A DNA stretch of 64,000 nucleotides from JAWKJY01 sp041393535 (GTDB taxonomy: Bacteria; Actinomycetota; Thermoleophilia; Gaiellales; Gaiellaceae), in NCBI GenBank assembly GCA_041393535.1, contig JAWKJY010000010.1, positions 62,001 through 126,000 of the forward strand, in the 5' to 3' direction. The position numbers and the translations under genes were made by a program. Of this stretch, positions 42,024 through 49,486 are shown in pieces (within the stretch, counting starts at the first letter, position 1; each line of letters begins with the position of its first letter). The notes beneath the pieces were generated by a model, which was not told the DNA's origin, did not search any database, and saw only the letters and a program-made list of their open reading frames with translations.

Positions 42024-42485
42024 CTACTGCACCGCGACGTCGGTGAAGTAGACCTCCTTGACGTGCTCGTCGGTCTGCTTCTTCACGGCGGTCAGGATCT
42101 CCTCCAGCGCCTGCTCGCGCCCCGTCTTCGAGACGAGCTCGTCCGCATCCATGCCGGTCAGGGTGTCCGTGATGATCGCCCGGACGACGCCCTCCTGCGC
42201 CAGGCCGCCGCCCTCGGCGCCATGTCCGCCACCGCCGGCCTCCTCCTCGACGACGAGCGCCACGGAGACCTTCCCGTAGTGGCCGTCCGCGAGGTTGACG
42301 ACGAACTCCTTCTCGAGCGCCATCACGGTGCCCTCGATCTTCGGCTTCGGGGGCGGCGGCGGCTTCGGGGCGAACTTCATCTTGTAGCCCACGCCTGCGA
42401 CGACGAGCACGAGGACCGGGACGAGCAGCTTCTTCTTGCTCTTCTTCTTGCCCTCGCCCTCGGCGCCCTTCTTCTTGTCGCTCAT
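42024..42485 (-). CDS. fliL: Flagellar stator-associated protein FliL
   Basis: A 153-residue single-pass membrane protein: Lys-rich start (KKKGAEGEGKKKSKKK), membrane helix LLVPVLVLVVAGVGY, Pro-rich PKPPPPPKPK, then the FliL stomatin-like periplasmic domain with LEKEFVVNLADGHYGKVSVALVVEEE and VRAIITDTLTGMDADELVSKTGREQALEEILTAVKKQTD. A His/Gly-rich loop (GGGGHGAEGGG) interrupts the domain. It overlaps the motB stop. Confidence 0.93.
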   Translation of the reverse strand: MSDKKKGAEGEGKKKSKKKLLVPVLVLVVAGVGYKMKFAPKPPPPPKPKIEGTVMALEKEFVVNLADGHYGKVSVALVVEEEAGGGGHGAEGGGLAQEGVVRAIITDTLTGMDADELVSKTGREQALEEILTAVKKQTDEHVKEVYFTDVAVQ

Positions 42486-43474
42486 GGGGTGACCTCCTGA
42501 TCGCCCGACGTCGTGCCGCTCGAGGCGGGCGCGACGGCGTCGGGCGAGATCCCGATGGGGTTCTCGCTGTCGAGGGGTGTGATCGCGGGGACGGCCGCCG
42601 GCGGTGCGACGGTGGTCGTCTCCACGGACGTGGTCGTGGTGCCGGCGGCGTCGCCCTCGGTCGCCGTGCGAACGACGACGATCTCGACGCGACGGTTCTC
42701 CGCCCGCCCCTCGGCGGTGTCGTTCGGGGCGATGGGGCGCGTGTCGGCGAAGCCGGCCGCCGTCATGCGGCCCGGGGTGATGCCGTCCTCGAGGAAGACG
42801 GAGAGGACGGTGACGGCGCGGCTCGTCGCCAGCTCCCAGTTGTTCCGGAAGCGGGCCGTCGCGATCGGCACGTCGTCCGTGTGGCCCTCGATGTGGATCG
42901 GGTTCTGGCGCGGGACGCTCTTGACCGCCTTCACGAGGTCGTCCAGCACCGGCCGCGCGGAGGCGAACAGATCGGCCTCGCCGGTCGCGAAGAGCATGTT
43001 GTCCGGGAGGATCCGGATCACGAGCCCGCGCTCGTCGATCGTCGTCTTGACCTTGCCGGCGATGCCGCGGTTGGTGACGGACTTGTCGACGGCGTCCTTG
43101 ATCTTCTGCAGGTCCTGCAGCTCCGCGGCCGTCGCGGCCTGCTCGGCCTCGGTCTTGCCGCCCGTGCTCTTCTGCTGGTCGGGCATGACGGCGTCCTGCG
43201 GCGTGACGGGCTCGACCTTCGCCGTCGACCCGGGGCCGCCCTGGAGGATCGAGTCCTGTCCGACGAAGAGCGGCGAGCCGAAGGCGTTCGTCAGCGACAG
43301 CTTGAGCGCGTCGAACTTGTCGGCGCTCGTGGTCGACATGGCCCAGAGGATGATGAACAGGGCCATGAGGAGCGTGATCATGTCCGCGTAGGTCAGCAGC
43401 CAGCGCTCGTCGGGATGGAAGCCCTCCCCACCGCGCTTCTTCTTCTTGCCGCCCCCACCGCCGCCGGCGCTCAT
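42482..43474 (-). CDS. motB: Flagellar stator protein MotB
   Basis: 330 residues. Cytoplasmic basic tail, single helix with the proton-carrying Asp in WLLTYADMITLLMALFIILWAMS (Asp of YAD), plug and linker (60-150), then an OmpA-like peptidoglycan-binding domain: IHIEGHTDDVPIATARFRNNWELATSRAVTVLSVFLEDGITPGRMTAAGFADTRPIAPNDTAEGRAENRRVEIVV. A long Thr/Pro-rich C-terminal tail (about 60 residues) is extra. The Asp and the YADMITLLMA context suggest a proton-driven motor. Confidence 0.96.
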   Translation of the reverse strand: MSAGGGGGGKKKKRGGEGFHPDERWLLTYADMITLLMALFIILWAMSTTSADKFDALKLSLTNAFGSPLFVGQDSILQGGPGSTAKVEPVTPQDAVMPDQQKSTGGKTEAEQAATAAELQDLQKIKDAVDKSVTNRGIAGKVKTTIDERGLVIRILPDNMLFATGEADLFASARPVLDDLVKAVKSVPRQNPIHIEGHTDDVPIATARFRNNWELATSRAVTVLSVFLEDGITPGRMTAAGFADTRPIAPNDTAEGRAENRRVEIVVVRTATEGDAAGTTTTSVETTTVAPPAAVPAITPLDSENPIGISPDAVAPASSGTTSGDQEVTP

Positions 43475-44253
43475 GCGGCCTCCTTCAGGCCTTCCTCACC
43501 GCGGCGGTCGCCCGGTGCGAGGAAGGTCTCGAGCCGCTCGCCCAGCATGCGCGGGTTCTCGCCGGCCTGGATCGCGAGCACGGCCTCGAGGATCATCTCG
43601 CGGTAGTGCACCTCCTCGGCGGAGAAGCTCTTGAGCCGGTTCGCGATCGGGAAGTAGATGACGTTCGCGGAGCCGACGCCGTAGAGCGTCGCGAGGAACG
43701 CGCCCGCGATCGAGTGGCCGAGCGACGCGGGGTCGCTCAGGTTCTCGAGCACGTGCACGAGCGAGAGGACGGTGCCGAGGATGCCGATGGTCGGCGCGAA
43801 GCCGCCGCCCATCTGGAAGATGTTCGCGTTCGCGCCGTGGCGCTTCGCCATGCCGTCGATCTCGGCCTCGAGCATGGAGCGGACGAGCTCCGAGTCGGTG
43901 CCGTCGACGACGAGCTGCAGCCCCTTCTTCGCGAACGGGTCGTCGATCTGCTTGATGTCCTCCTCGAGCGCGAGAAGGCCCTCGCGGCGCGCCTTCTCGG
44001 CCACCTTGACCATCTGGCCGATCGCGCCGTGGTGATCCAGATCGGTCCCCTTCATCGCGAAGATCATCAGCTTGGGGATCGCCTTCGTCGCCTCGATCGG
44101 CTGCGAGGCGATCGTCACGCCGAGCGTGCCCCCGAGCACGATCAGGAGCGACGGGATGTTGATCAGGCCGGCGGGGTTGCCGCCTTCCATGATCATCCCG
44201 ACCATGATCCCCATGATCGCGACGACGATGCCGATCCCGGCAGTTGCCTTCAT
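43471..44253 (-). CDS. motA: Flagellar stator protein MotA
   Basis: 260 residues with four helices: GIGIVVAIMGIMVGMIMEGG, LLIVLGGTLGVTIASQPIEA, then FAPTIGILGTVLSLVHVLENLSDPASLGHSIAGAFLATLYGVGSANVIYFPIANRLKS. The latter is the MotA channel signature (PxxGxxGTVxGLI ... LxTTxYGxxxAN). It is followed by motB with a four-base overlap. A possible promoter lies 80-106 bases upstream. Confidence 0.96.
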   Translation of the reverse strand: MKATAGIGIVVAIMGIMVGMIMEGGNPAGLINIPSLLIVLGGTLGVTIASQPIEATKAIPKLMIFAMKGTDLDHHGAIGQMVKVAEKARREGLLALEEDIKQIDDPFAKKGLQLVVDGTDSELVRSMLEAEIDGMAKRHGANANIFQMGGGFAPTIGILGTVLSLVHVLENLSDPASLGHSIAGAFLATLYGVGSANVIYFPIANRLKSFSAEEVHYREMILEAVLAIQAGENPRMLGERLETFLAPGDRRGEEGLKEAA

Positions 44254-44332
44254 CGCAGGGTGCTCCGCTCCGTCGGTGCCATCAGCCGGCCCTCCATGGC
44301 CGCACTGTCGGGGACACGTCTTGCAGCCCGAG

Positions 44333-44359
44333 TGATCGGCACCCGCCCTCCGGGCTGCT
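44333..44359 (-). promoter_or_regulatory. Possible sigma-28-like promoter of motA
   Basis: Minus strand: -10 box GCCGATCA (44333-44340), with AGCAGCCC at the -35 position after 11 bases. The -10 is good. The -35 departs from TCAA but resembles TGCAGCCC found at the HemAT-type receptor. Confidence 0.45.
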
Positions 44360-44373
44360 CACCCGTCGGAGGG

Positions 44374-44453
44374 ATGACAACGCCGGGGAGAAGCTCGCGC
44401 GTCTCCCCCACGGGCCCCCTCATCGCGCCAGGCCACGCGCACTCGGGCTCCCG
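44374..44453 (+). repeat. Dispersed intergenic repeat, copy 2
   Basis: Same unit as at 24874-24954: GGGGAGAAGCTCGCGCGTCTCCCC hairpin, CACGGGCCCCCTCATC, GCGCCAGGCCACGCGCACTCGGGCTCCCGCC. Differences are a handful of single bases. It sits upstream of motA in the non-coding gap. Confidence 0.7.
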
Positions 44454-44621
44454 CCCCACGAACACGTCGAAGCTCCCCTCCCGGACGACGCGGTCGCCGG
44501 ACGGCAGCAAGCTGCCCTCCCCGGCGAGGTCGCGGGGGAGAAGCGGGGCGTGCTGGCGCCCGCCGGGGCGGGACCAGGCGGGCGCCGGGTTGGGACGGCG
44601 GCGGGACGACACGCGGTGCGG

Positions 44622-44861
44622 CTACTCGGTGCTGCCGTGGATCACGCGCAGCTCGGGCGGCGGGCCGTACGACGACGCGAGGATGCTCGCGTGCCAGGCG
44701 CGGACGAGCTCGGCGATCTCGGCGGGCGTCTCGCGCACGACGTGCTTGACGCCCGTCGTCAGCGTGACGACCGTGTCCGGCTTCGACTCGACCATGTGCA
44801 GCAGCGCCGGGTTCAGCAGGAAGGACGGCTCGCCGTGGCGGAGCGGATGGAGCTCGATCAT
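44622..44861 (-). CDS. flbD: FlbD family flagellar protein (YlzI type)
   Basis: A 79-residue protein. MIELHPLRHGEPSFLLNPALLHMVESKPDTVVTLTTGVKHVVRETPAEIAELV matches the small FlbD family (MIxLTRLNGxxxxLNxDLIxxIExTPDTVIxLxxGxKYVVxExxxEV). This is not the Caulobacter NtrC-like FlbD. It follows flgE, as in Firmicutes, at 66 bases distance. Function unproven; linked to motility or swarming. Confidence 0.9.
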   Translation of the reverse strand: MIELHPLRHGEPSFLLNPALLHMVESKPDTVVTLTTGVKHVVRETPAEIAELVRAWHASILASSYGPPPELRVIHGSTE

Positions 44862-44927
44862 GGGTGTGCCCTCCGGGAGGCCCGCGGCGGCGGGGCGCGA
44901 GGCGCCCCGCCGCCGCGGAGGGCCTCG

Positions 44928-45776
44928 CTAGCGGCCGACGTTGGCGAGCTGCTGGAGCATCTCGTCCGCGGCGGAGATGATCCGGGTGTTGGCCTGGAAG
45001 CCGCGCTGGGCGGTGATCATCGACGTGAACTCCTGCGCCAGGTCGACGTTCGACATCTCGACGGCGCCGGGGACGAGCACGCCCAGGCCGTTCGTGTCGC
45101 CCGGCGTGCCGGCGATCTCGAGGCCGGAGTTGTTCGACACGCGGTAGAGGTTCGCGGCCGCGCGCTCGAGGCCGGCGGCGTTCGGGAACTTCGCCAGCGT
45201 GATGCCCGCGACGACGGTCACGGTGCCCGCGGCGTCGACCGCGCTCACCTTGCCGTCCTGCCCGACCGTGATCGTCTTCGTCCCGGCCGGCACCTGGATC
45301 CGGGTCTCGGTGGTCGTCATCGCGTCGGCGACCGGGTCGTAGGCGTAGCCGACGACGTAGTAGCCGTCCTGGCTGACGAGGAAGCCGTCGCGGTCGAGCG
45401 TGAAGTTGCCCGCGCGCGTGTAGACCGAGTCGGTCGAGAGCGAGCCCGTGCCGTCCAGGGTCTTCAGGCGGAAGAAGCCGTCGCCCTGGACCGCCATGTC
45501 GAGCGTGCCGCCCGTCGACTGCACGGCGCCCGAGCTCATCAGGTTGTCGATGCCCGACAGCGTCACGCCGAGGCCGATCTGGGCCGGGTTCGTGCCGCCG
45601 AGGGCGGTCGAGGAGCCGCTCGCGCCCTTCTGCGTCTGCGAGAGCGCCTCCTTGAAGCTCGTGCGCTGGGCCTTGAAGCCGAGCGTGTTCACGTTCGCGA
45701 TGTTGTTCGCGGTGACGTCGAGCATGATCTGGTGGGAGCGCAGGCCGCTGATCGCGGAGAACATGGAGCGCATCAT
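44928..45776 (-). CDS. flgE: Flagellar hook protein FlgE
   Basis: 282 residues, far shorter than the 400-residue enteric hook protein; the middle domains are reduced. N-terminal SMFSAISGLRSHQIMLDVTANNIANVNTLGFKAQRTSFKEAL is the hook signature. GGTLDMAVQGDGFFRLKT lies in the beta domain. C-terminal GAVEMSNVDLAQEFTSMITAQRGFQANTRIISAADEMLQQLANV is conserved (SNVDLxxEFxxMIxxQRxFQANxRxIxxxDExLQ). Starts with two adjacent ATG codons. Confidence 0.95.
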   Translation of the reverse strand: MMRSMFSAISGLRSHQIMLDVTANNIANVNTLGFKAQRTSFKEALSQTQKGASGSSTALGGTNPAQIGLGVTLSGIDNLMSSGAVQSTGGTLDMAVQGDGFFRLKTLDGTGSLSTDSVYTRAGNFTLDRDGFLVSQDGYYVVGYAYDPVADAMTTTETRIQVPAGTKTITVGQDGKVSAVDAAGTVTVVAGITLAKFPNAAGLERAAANLYRVSNNSGLEIAGTPGDTNGLGVLVPGAVEMSNVDLAQEFTSMITAQRGFQANTRIISAADEMLQQLANVGR

Positions 45777-45856
45777 GGTGCGTGCCGTCCTTTCGTTCGG
45801 CGGGCCTCCTCGCTCGAGGTCCAGCCCGTGTGCCGTCGTGTCGTGCGCGCCGCCGG

Positions 45857-46264
45857 TCAGGCGATGACGGCGCTGTCGATGTTCGTGAAGACCTGCTCCT
45901 TCATGTGCTCACGGCCGACGGCCGTGATCACCGTGCGATTGGCGACCGAGACGACGAACGCCGTCCCGTCGACGAGGACGAGCGAGTCGCGCGACCCCTT
46001 CGAGGCGGCGCGCTCGACGCCGTCCGCGAGACGGGAGAGCGACGTCTCGTCCAGCTCGATGCCGCGGCGGCGAAGCCGCTCGAGCGCGTGGCCGGAGAAG
46101 CGCAGCTGGCCGGTGTCCTCCAGCTTGCGCGTCAGGACCTCGCCGAACGCCGGCCCCTGGAGGGGCTGGGCCCGGCGCGCACGCTGCGCCTGGTCGGGCG
46201 CCGTCGCCGGCGTGACGCCGGTCAGCGGCCCCGGGGGCAGCGGGCTGTTGAGCGCTCCGCTCAC
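45857..46264 (-). CDS. Flagellar operon protein of the TIGR02530 type
   Basis: A 135-residue protein starting at a GTG overlapping the flgD stop. The C-terminal part QLRFSGHALERLRRRGIELDETSLSRLADGVERAASKGSRDSLVLVDGTAFVVSVANRTVITAVGREHMKEQVFTNIDSAVI is the known flagellar operon family found between flgD and flgE in Gram-positive-type operons (SxHAxxRLxxRxIxLxxxxLxxLxxAVxKAxxKGxxxSLVLxxxxAxIVSVxNxTVITAxx). Biochemical role unknown; probably a hook-assembly helper. Confidence 0.88.
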   Translation of the reverse strand: MSGALNSPLPPGPLTGVTPATAPDQAQRARRAQPLQGPAFGEVLTRKLEDTGQLRFSGHALERLRRRGIELDETSLSRLADGVERAASKGSRDSLVLVDGTAFVVSVANRTVITAVGREHMKEQVFTNIDSAVIA

Positions 46265-46674
46265 TCCACGCTCCGGATCTGGGCCGGCGCCACGTCCACG
46301 TCGCCGACGCGGATCGAGATGACACCGTCCTCCAGCGACACCGAGGTGGCGACGCCCGAGGTGGTCGTGCCGTCGCCGACGTCGTAGGTGACCGTCTTGC
46401 CGATCAGGGCCACGCTCTCGGAGACGCGGCTCGACCAGGCCATCGTGCCGAGCTCGCTCGCGAGGTTCGCGACCTGCTCGACCGTCGAGAACTGCGCCAT
46501 CGTCCCCATGAACTGCGGATCGGAGGTCGGGTTCATCGGGTCCTGGTTCTTCAGCTGCGCGACGAGCATCTTCAGGAAGTCGTCCTTCCCGAGCGTGTCC
46601 GTGGCGCGGCTCTGCGTGGTCGGCGTGGGCGTCGTCGTGACGGACGTCGTGCCGTTGACCGTGCTCATCTCCAC
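46261..46674 (-). CDS. flgD: Hook-capping scaffold protein FlgD
   Basis: 137 residues, the short Gram-positive-type FlgD without the Ig-like and tudor domains of enteric FlgD. LGKDDFLKMLVAQLKNQDPMNPTSDPQFMGTMAQFSTVEQVANL is the diagnostic motif (FLxLLxAQLKNQDPxNPxDxxxFxxQLAQFSxxEQ). The end reads VALIGKTVTYDVGDGTTTSGVATSVSLEDGVISIRVG. Between fliK and the TIGR02530 gene, the standard order. Confidence 0.95.
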   Translation of the reverse strand: MEMSTVNGTTSVTTTPTPTTQSRATDTLGKDDFLKMLVAQLKNQDPMNPTSDPQFMGTMAQFSTVEQVANLASELGTMAWSSRVSESVALIGKTVTYDVGDGTTTSGVATSVSLEDGVISIRVGDVDVAPAQIRSVE

Positions 46675-46680
46675 CTCCTC

Positions 46681-48122
46681 CTAGGCGAGGACGTTCACCT
46701 GGGAGCCGGCCAGGGGCAGGCTGCCGGGATCGATCCGGATGTCGTCGGCGTCGAGCTCGTACCCGGCCTCGCCGCGGCCCTGGCCGGGCGTCGGCAGGTT
46801 CGGATCGCGGTCGGGCCGCTGGCCGTCGCCCCCGGCGAGGCGGACGTCGAGGCCGTGGACGACGAGCCCCTGCGCCTCGAGCGACCGCTTCAGGTCGCCG
46901 ACGGTCTGCTGCAGGGCCTGGGCGGCCTCGGCGCTGTCGGCCACGACCTCGGCCGAGATCCCGCCTGCGTGGTACTTCAGCGAGATCCGCACCTGCCCGA
47001 GGTCGCCGGGCTCGAGCGTGATCCGGGCCTGCGTCGCCTCCTCGCGCGCCGCCATGCGGACGACGAGGCGCGTGACCGCCCCTACCTCGTGCAGCCGCGC
47101 ATGGAGCCGCAGGTCGGTCGGCTGGCCGGGCGCGCCCTGGAGGACGGCGAGCGTCGGGTCGACACCGGGCTGGCTGCCCGGCGCGGCCGGGGCCTGCGGC
47201 TGGCTCGCCTGGGCCGCGGGCTGGTGCCGCCCGGCGGCCGCCTCGCGGCGGGCCCGCGCGACCTCGGCGATCGTCTGCCCCGGCGCCCGGCGCTTTTGCC
47301 CGGGCCGTCCGGGCGACCGTGCCGGTCGTCGTCGCGGCCGATGCGCCGCTCGTGGTGGAGCCCCGGCCCGGCGCCGCGTCGTCATGGCGCTGGCCGTCGT
47401 CGGTCGAGCCGTCCTGCGGCTGCTGCGATGTCCGCGGCGCTGCTCGTTCCTCCGCCGGGGCGAGGGTCGCCTCGGCAGACGGCTGCACCATGGGCGCCGC
47501 GGCCCGGCCGGCGGCGGGTCGACGACCGCGGCCGTGGAGGCCGGGAGCGGCGTCGGCGCGATCGGCACGGGGCCGTCCAGCGTCGGATCGACAGGCTGGC
47601 CGAACACGGCCTGCGGGTCGGGCGGGCGACCGGCCCGAGCGGAGTCCTCGCCCCGCTCGACGGCCGGCAGCGCGATCGGTGCCTCGCCGGATGGAGCGGG
47701 CGGGGGCGGATCGTCGGGTCGGCGACGTCGGGGGAAGGCCGCGGAGCTGGCCCGCCTCCGCGGCGGTCGGCGGGCCGCCTCGGCCTGCGGCGGCGTCGGC
47801 GCCTCGGGCGCCCGGCCTGGGGCTGGCCCTGATCCGGCGCGGGGACGGGTGCCGTCCACCGGCTGGTCCGGAGCCGGGACGGGCTGGCCGTCGGCGACCC
47901 TGCCGACGGCGACCGCGCCTCGGCGTCCGCCGGGGCCTCCTGCGCGCCTTCCGCTCGTGCGTCCGGGCGCTGTGGCTCCGCCTGGCTCCTTGCCCTCGCG
48001 CCGGCCGCGGCGCGGGCGAGGAGCGGGCTGAAGATGTCCTCGCTGCCCTTCGGTGGGCCGTGCGAGGCGCCTGGTCGGCGTGCCCCGCGTCGCGCGGGAA
48101 CCGCCGCCACCGTCTGGGTCAT
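46681..48122 (-). CDS. fliK: Flagellar hook-length control protein FliK, frame-broken
   Basis: About 480 residues when the frames are joined. The C-terminal FliK domain is clear: ARLHEVGAVTRLVVRMAAREEATQARITLEPGDLGQVRISLKYHAGGISAEVVADSAEAAQALQQTVGDLKRSLEAQGLVVHGLDVRL (LxPxxLGxVxVxL pattern, then the L-xx-L-xx-L helix). The long Pro/Ala/Gln-rich N-terminal half is scattered over three frames, with breaks near 47283, 47480, and at least two between 47500 and 48000. Pieces such as SEDIFSPLLARAAAGARARSQAEPQ and GEAPIALPAVERGEDSARAG look like genuine FliK-type low-complexity sequence. The start is probably the ATG at 48122. Indel errors are the likely cause, because the operon is otherwise intact. 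Confidence 0.8.
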
Positions 48123-48714
48123 GGTGCACCCCGGCGTGGTGGTCGTGGTCTGGCCGCCGTAGGCGGCGTAGTAGCCGAGCACCTTCCTGCACGTAGGCCG
48201 GGTCTCGGCGTACGGCGGGATGCCGCTTCGTACTTCTGCACCGCGCCCGGGCCCGCGCTACGCGGCGAGCGCGAGCGAGACGTTCCTGCCGAAGCGGTCG
48301 AGCTGCGCCTTCAGGTAGCGCGTCCCGCCGTCGATCGACTGCGCGGGGTCGTAGACGTTCGTGACGCCGAGGCCGCGGCCGTGCCGGGCATCAGCTGCAA
48401 TCCGGCCGGCGGCGCCGGCCGGGCTCGTCACGGTCGGGTCGAAGCCGACTCCTGGCGGATCACCGCGCGGACGAGCGCGATCGACGCCGTACTCGCGGCG
48501 GCGGCGTCGATCAGCGGCGCGTACTGCGCCTCGCTGGACGTCCCGGGCAGCGGCGCGACCGTCGGGACGGGCGGCTGCGCGGCCGTCGTGGCCTGCAGCA
48601 CCTGCGCGAAGGTCGCCCCGCCGACGGCCTGTCCGGCCTGCGTCGCGGTCTGCGGCGGCGTGATCAGCCCGGCGATCTCCTGGATGCGCGCGATCGTCGC
48701 CTCGAGGCTCATCC
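48121..48714 (-). pseudogene. Lytic transglycosylase (GH23/Slt type), heavily frame-broken
   Basis: Starts at ATG 48714 with SLEATIARIQEIAGLITPPQ, a Thr/Ala/Pro linker, then the lysozyme-like fold: LIDAAAASTASIALVRAVIRQES (catalytic Glu in RQES). After that residue the frame breaks at least five times within 300 bases. In the shifted frames the rest of the domain is readable: FDPTVTSPAGAAG, QLMPGTA, GLGVTNVYDPAQSIDGGTRYLKAQLDRFGRNVSLALAA, then PGAVQKY and VLGYYAAYGG. All canonical Slt blocks are present in order. It would cut glycan strands to let the rod through the wall. The density of breaks is the highest in the window and coincides with the damaged half of fliK. Confidence 0.75.
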
Positions 48715-49170
48715 GAGCCCTCCCCCGGCGGTGATGCGACGGTGGACGGCGAGCGCGATCTCCCCGAGCACGCCCTCCTCCCGGCGGAGCGCCTCCTCCT
48801 CGTGCTCGCGCAGCCGGCGCTCGCGGAGCCGGTCGAGCACCTGGCGGTCGCGGGAGGCGCCGACGAGCGCCTCGCGGCGCCGCTCGACGACCTGCTCCTG
48901 CACGGCGACGCCGTGGTGCGCCTGGACCGCCTCGCGCTCGAGCCGCTCGACGAAGGCCTGCTGCAGCGTCAGGTCGGCGCCGCTCAGCGGACGCGCGACC
49001 AGCCGCGTCCCCTGGTCGCGCGCGTCGGCGAGGGACTCGTGCGCCCGCCGCAGCTCGGCCTGGGTCTGCGCGTGCCGCAGGAGCTCGTGCGCGAGCTCCT
49101 CCTTGCGCTGCGTCTCGGCCTGCTCGCGGAGCGAGCGGACGGCCTCGAGGTTGAACGTGAACTTGCGCAT
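48709..49170 (-). CDS. fliJ: Flagellar export chaperone FliJ
   Basis: A 153-residue, almost entirely helical coiled-coil protein. KFTFNLEAVRSLREQAETQRKEELAHELLRHAQTQAELRRAHESLADARDQ is the FliJ N-terminus (FxFxLExVLxxRxxxExxxxxxLA). Many Glu/Arg heptads follow to the end. First gene of the transcript fliJ-transglycosylase-fliK-flgD-TIGR02530-flgE, with a sigma-28-like promoter 32 bases upstream. The stop overlaps the transglycosylase start by six bases. Confidence 0.9.
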   Translation of the reverse strand: MRKFTFNLEAVRSLREQAETQRKEELAHELLRHAQTQAELRRAHESLADARDQGTRLVARPLSGADLTLQQAFVERLEREAVQAHHGVAVQEQVVERRREALVGASRDRQVLDRLRERRLREHEEEALRREEGVLGEIALAVHRRITAGGGLG

Positions 49171-49201
49171 CGTGTGGGGTGGGCCGTGAGGCCCCGTCCG
49201 G

Positions 49202-49228
49202 TAATCGACCCCCCACCCCGCCCTTTGA
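49202..49228 (-). promoter_or_regulatory. Sigma-28-like promoter of the fliJ-flgE operon
   Basis: Minus strand: TCAAAGGG, 11 bases, GTCGATTA (-10 at 49202-49209), 32 bases before the fliJ ATG. The -35 has the strongest A content of the set. Confidence 0.72.
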
Positions 49229-49407
49229 GGCGCCGGTAGCAAGCTCACTCGCAAGGGGTACGCCGCCCGGGAGCAGCCCGATCCGGGGGACGGGGAGCCC
49301 TGCGACCGCTGCGCCGAGAGGACGGCGCGAGTCCCTCCGAGGAGGAGGGCAGCTCGCTGCGCTCCGACGACCACGCCCGTCGGGAGGGCGCGGCGACCCG
49401 ACCGCGC

Positions 49408-49485
49408 CAGGCGGGAGCCCGAGGGCCGTCCGCCTGGCGCGATGAGGAGGGACGTGGGGGGAGAAGCGCGAGCTTCTCCGTCGCA
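49408..49485 (-). repeat. Dispersed intergenic repeat, copy 3 (inverted)
   Basis: On the minus strand: GGAGAAGCTCGCGCTTCTCC hairpin, CCCCACGTCCCTCCTCATC, then GCGCCAGGCGG ... CTCGGGCTCCCGCCTGGCGC, where the second stem (GCGCCAGGC with GCCTGGCGC) is perfect. It begins one base after the stop of MCP 1, so it may also serve as that gene's terminator. Confidence 0.7.
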
Positions 49486-49486
49486 C

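Larger units (their letters stand above)
44254..44621. other. 368-base gap between motA and flbD: promoter-like box and dispersed repeat
   Basis: It holds a sigma-28-like -10 box (44333-44340) facing motA and copy 2 of the dispersed repeat (44374-44453). A minus-strand open frame spans most of the gap (44250-44612), but it has no family look, runs through the repeat and would overlap motA, so I do not call it a gene. Confidence 0.45.

Noticed and set aside
44250..44612. Possible 120-residue gene between flbD and motA
   Set aside because: It runs through the dispersed repeat, overlaps the motA start and has no recognisable motif.
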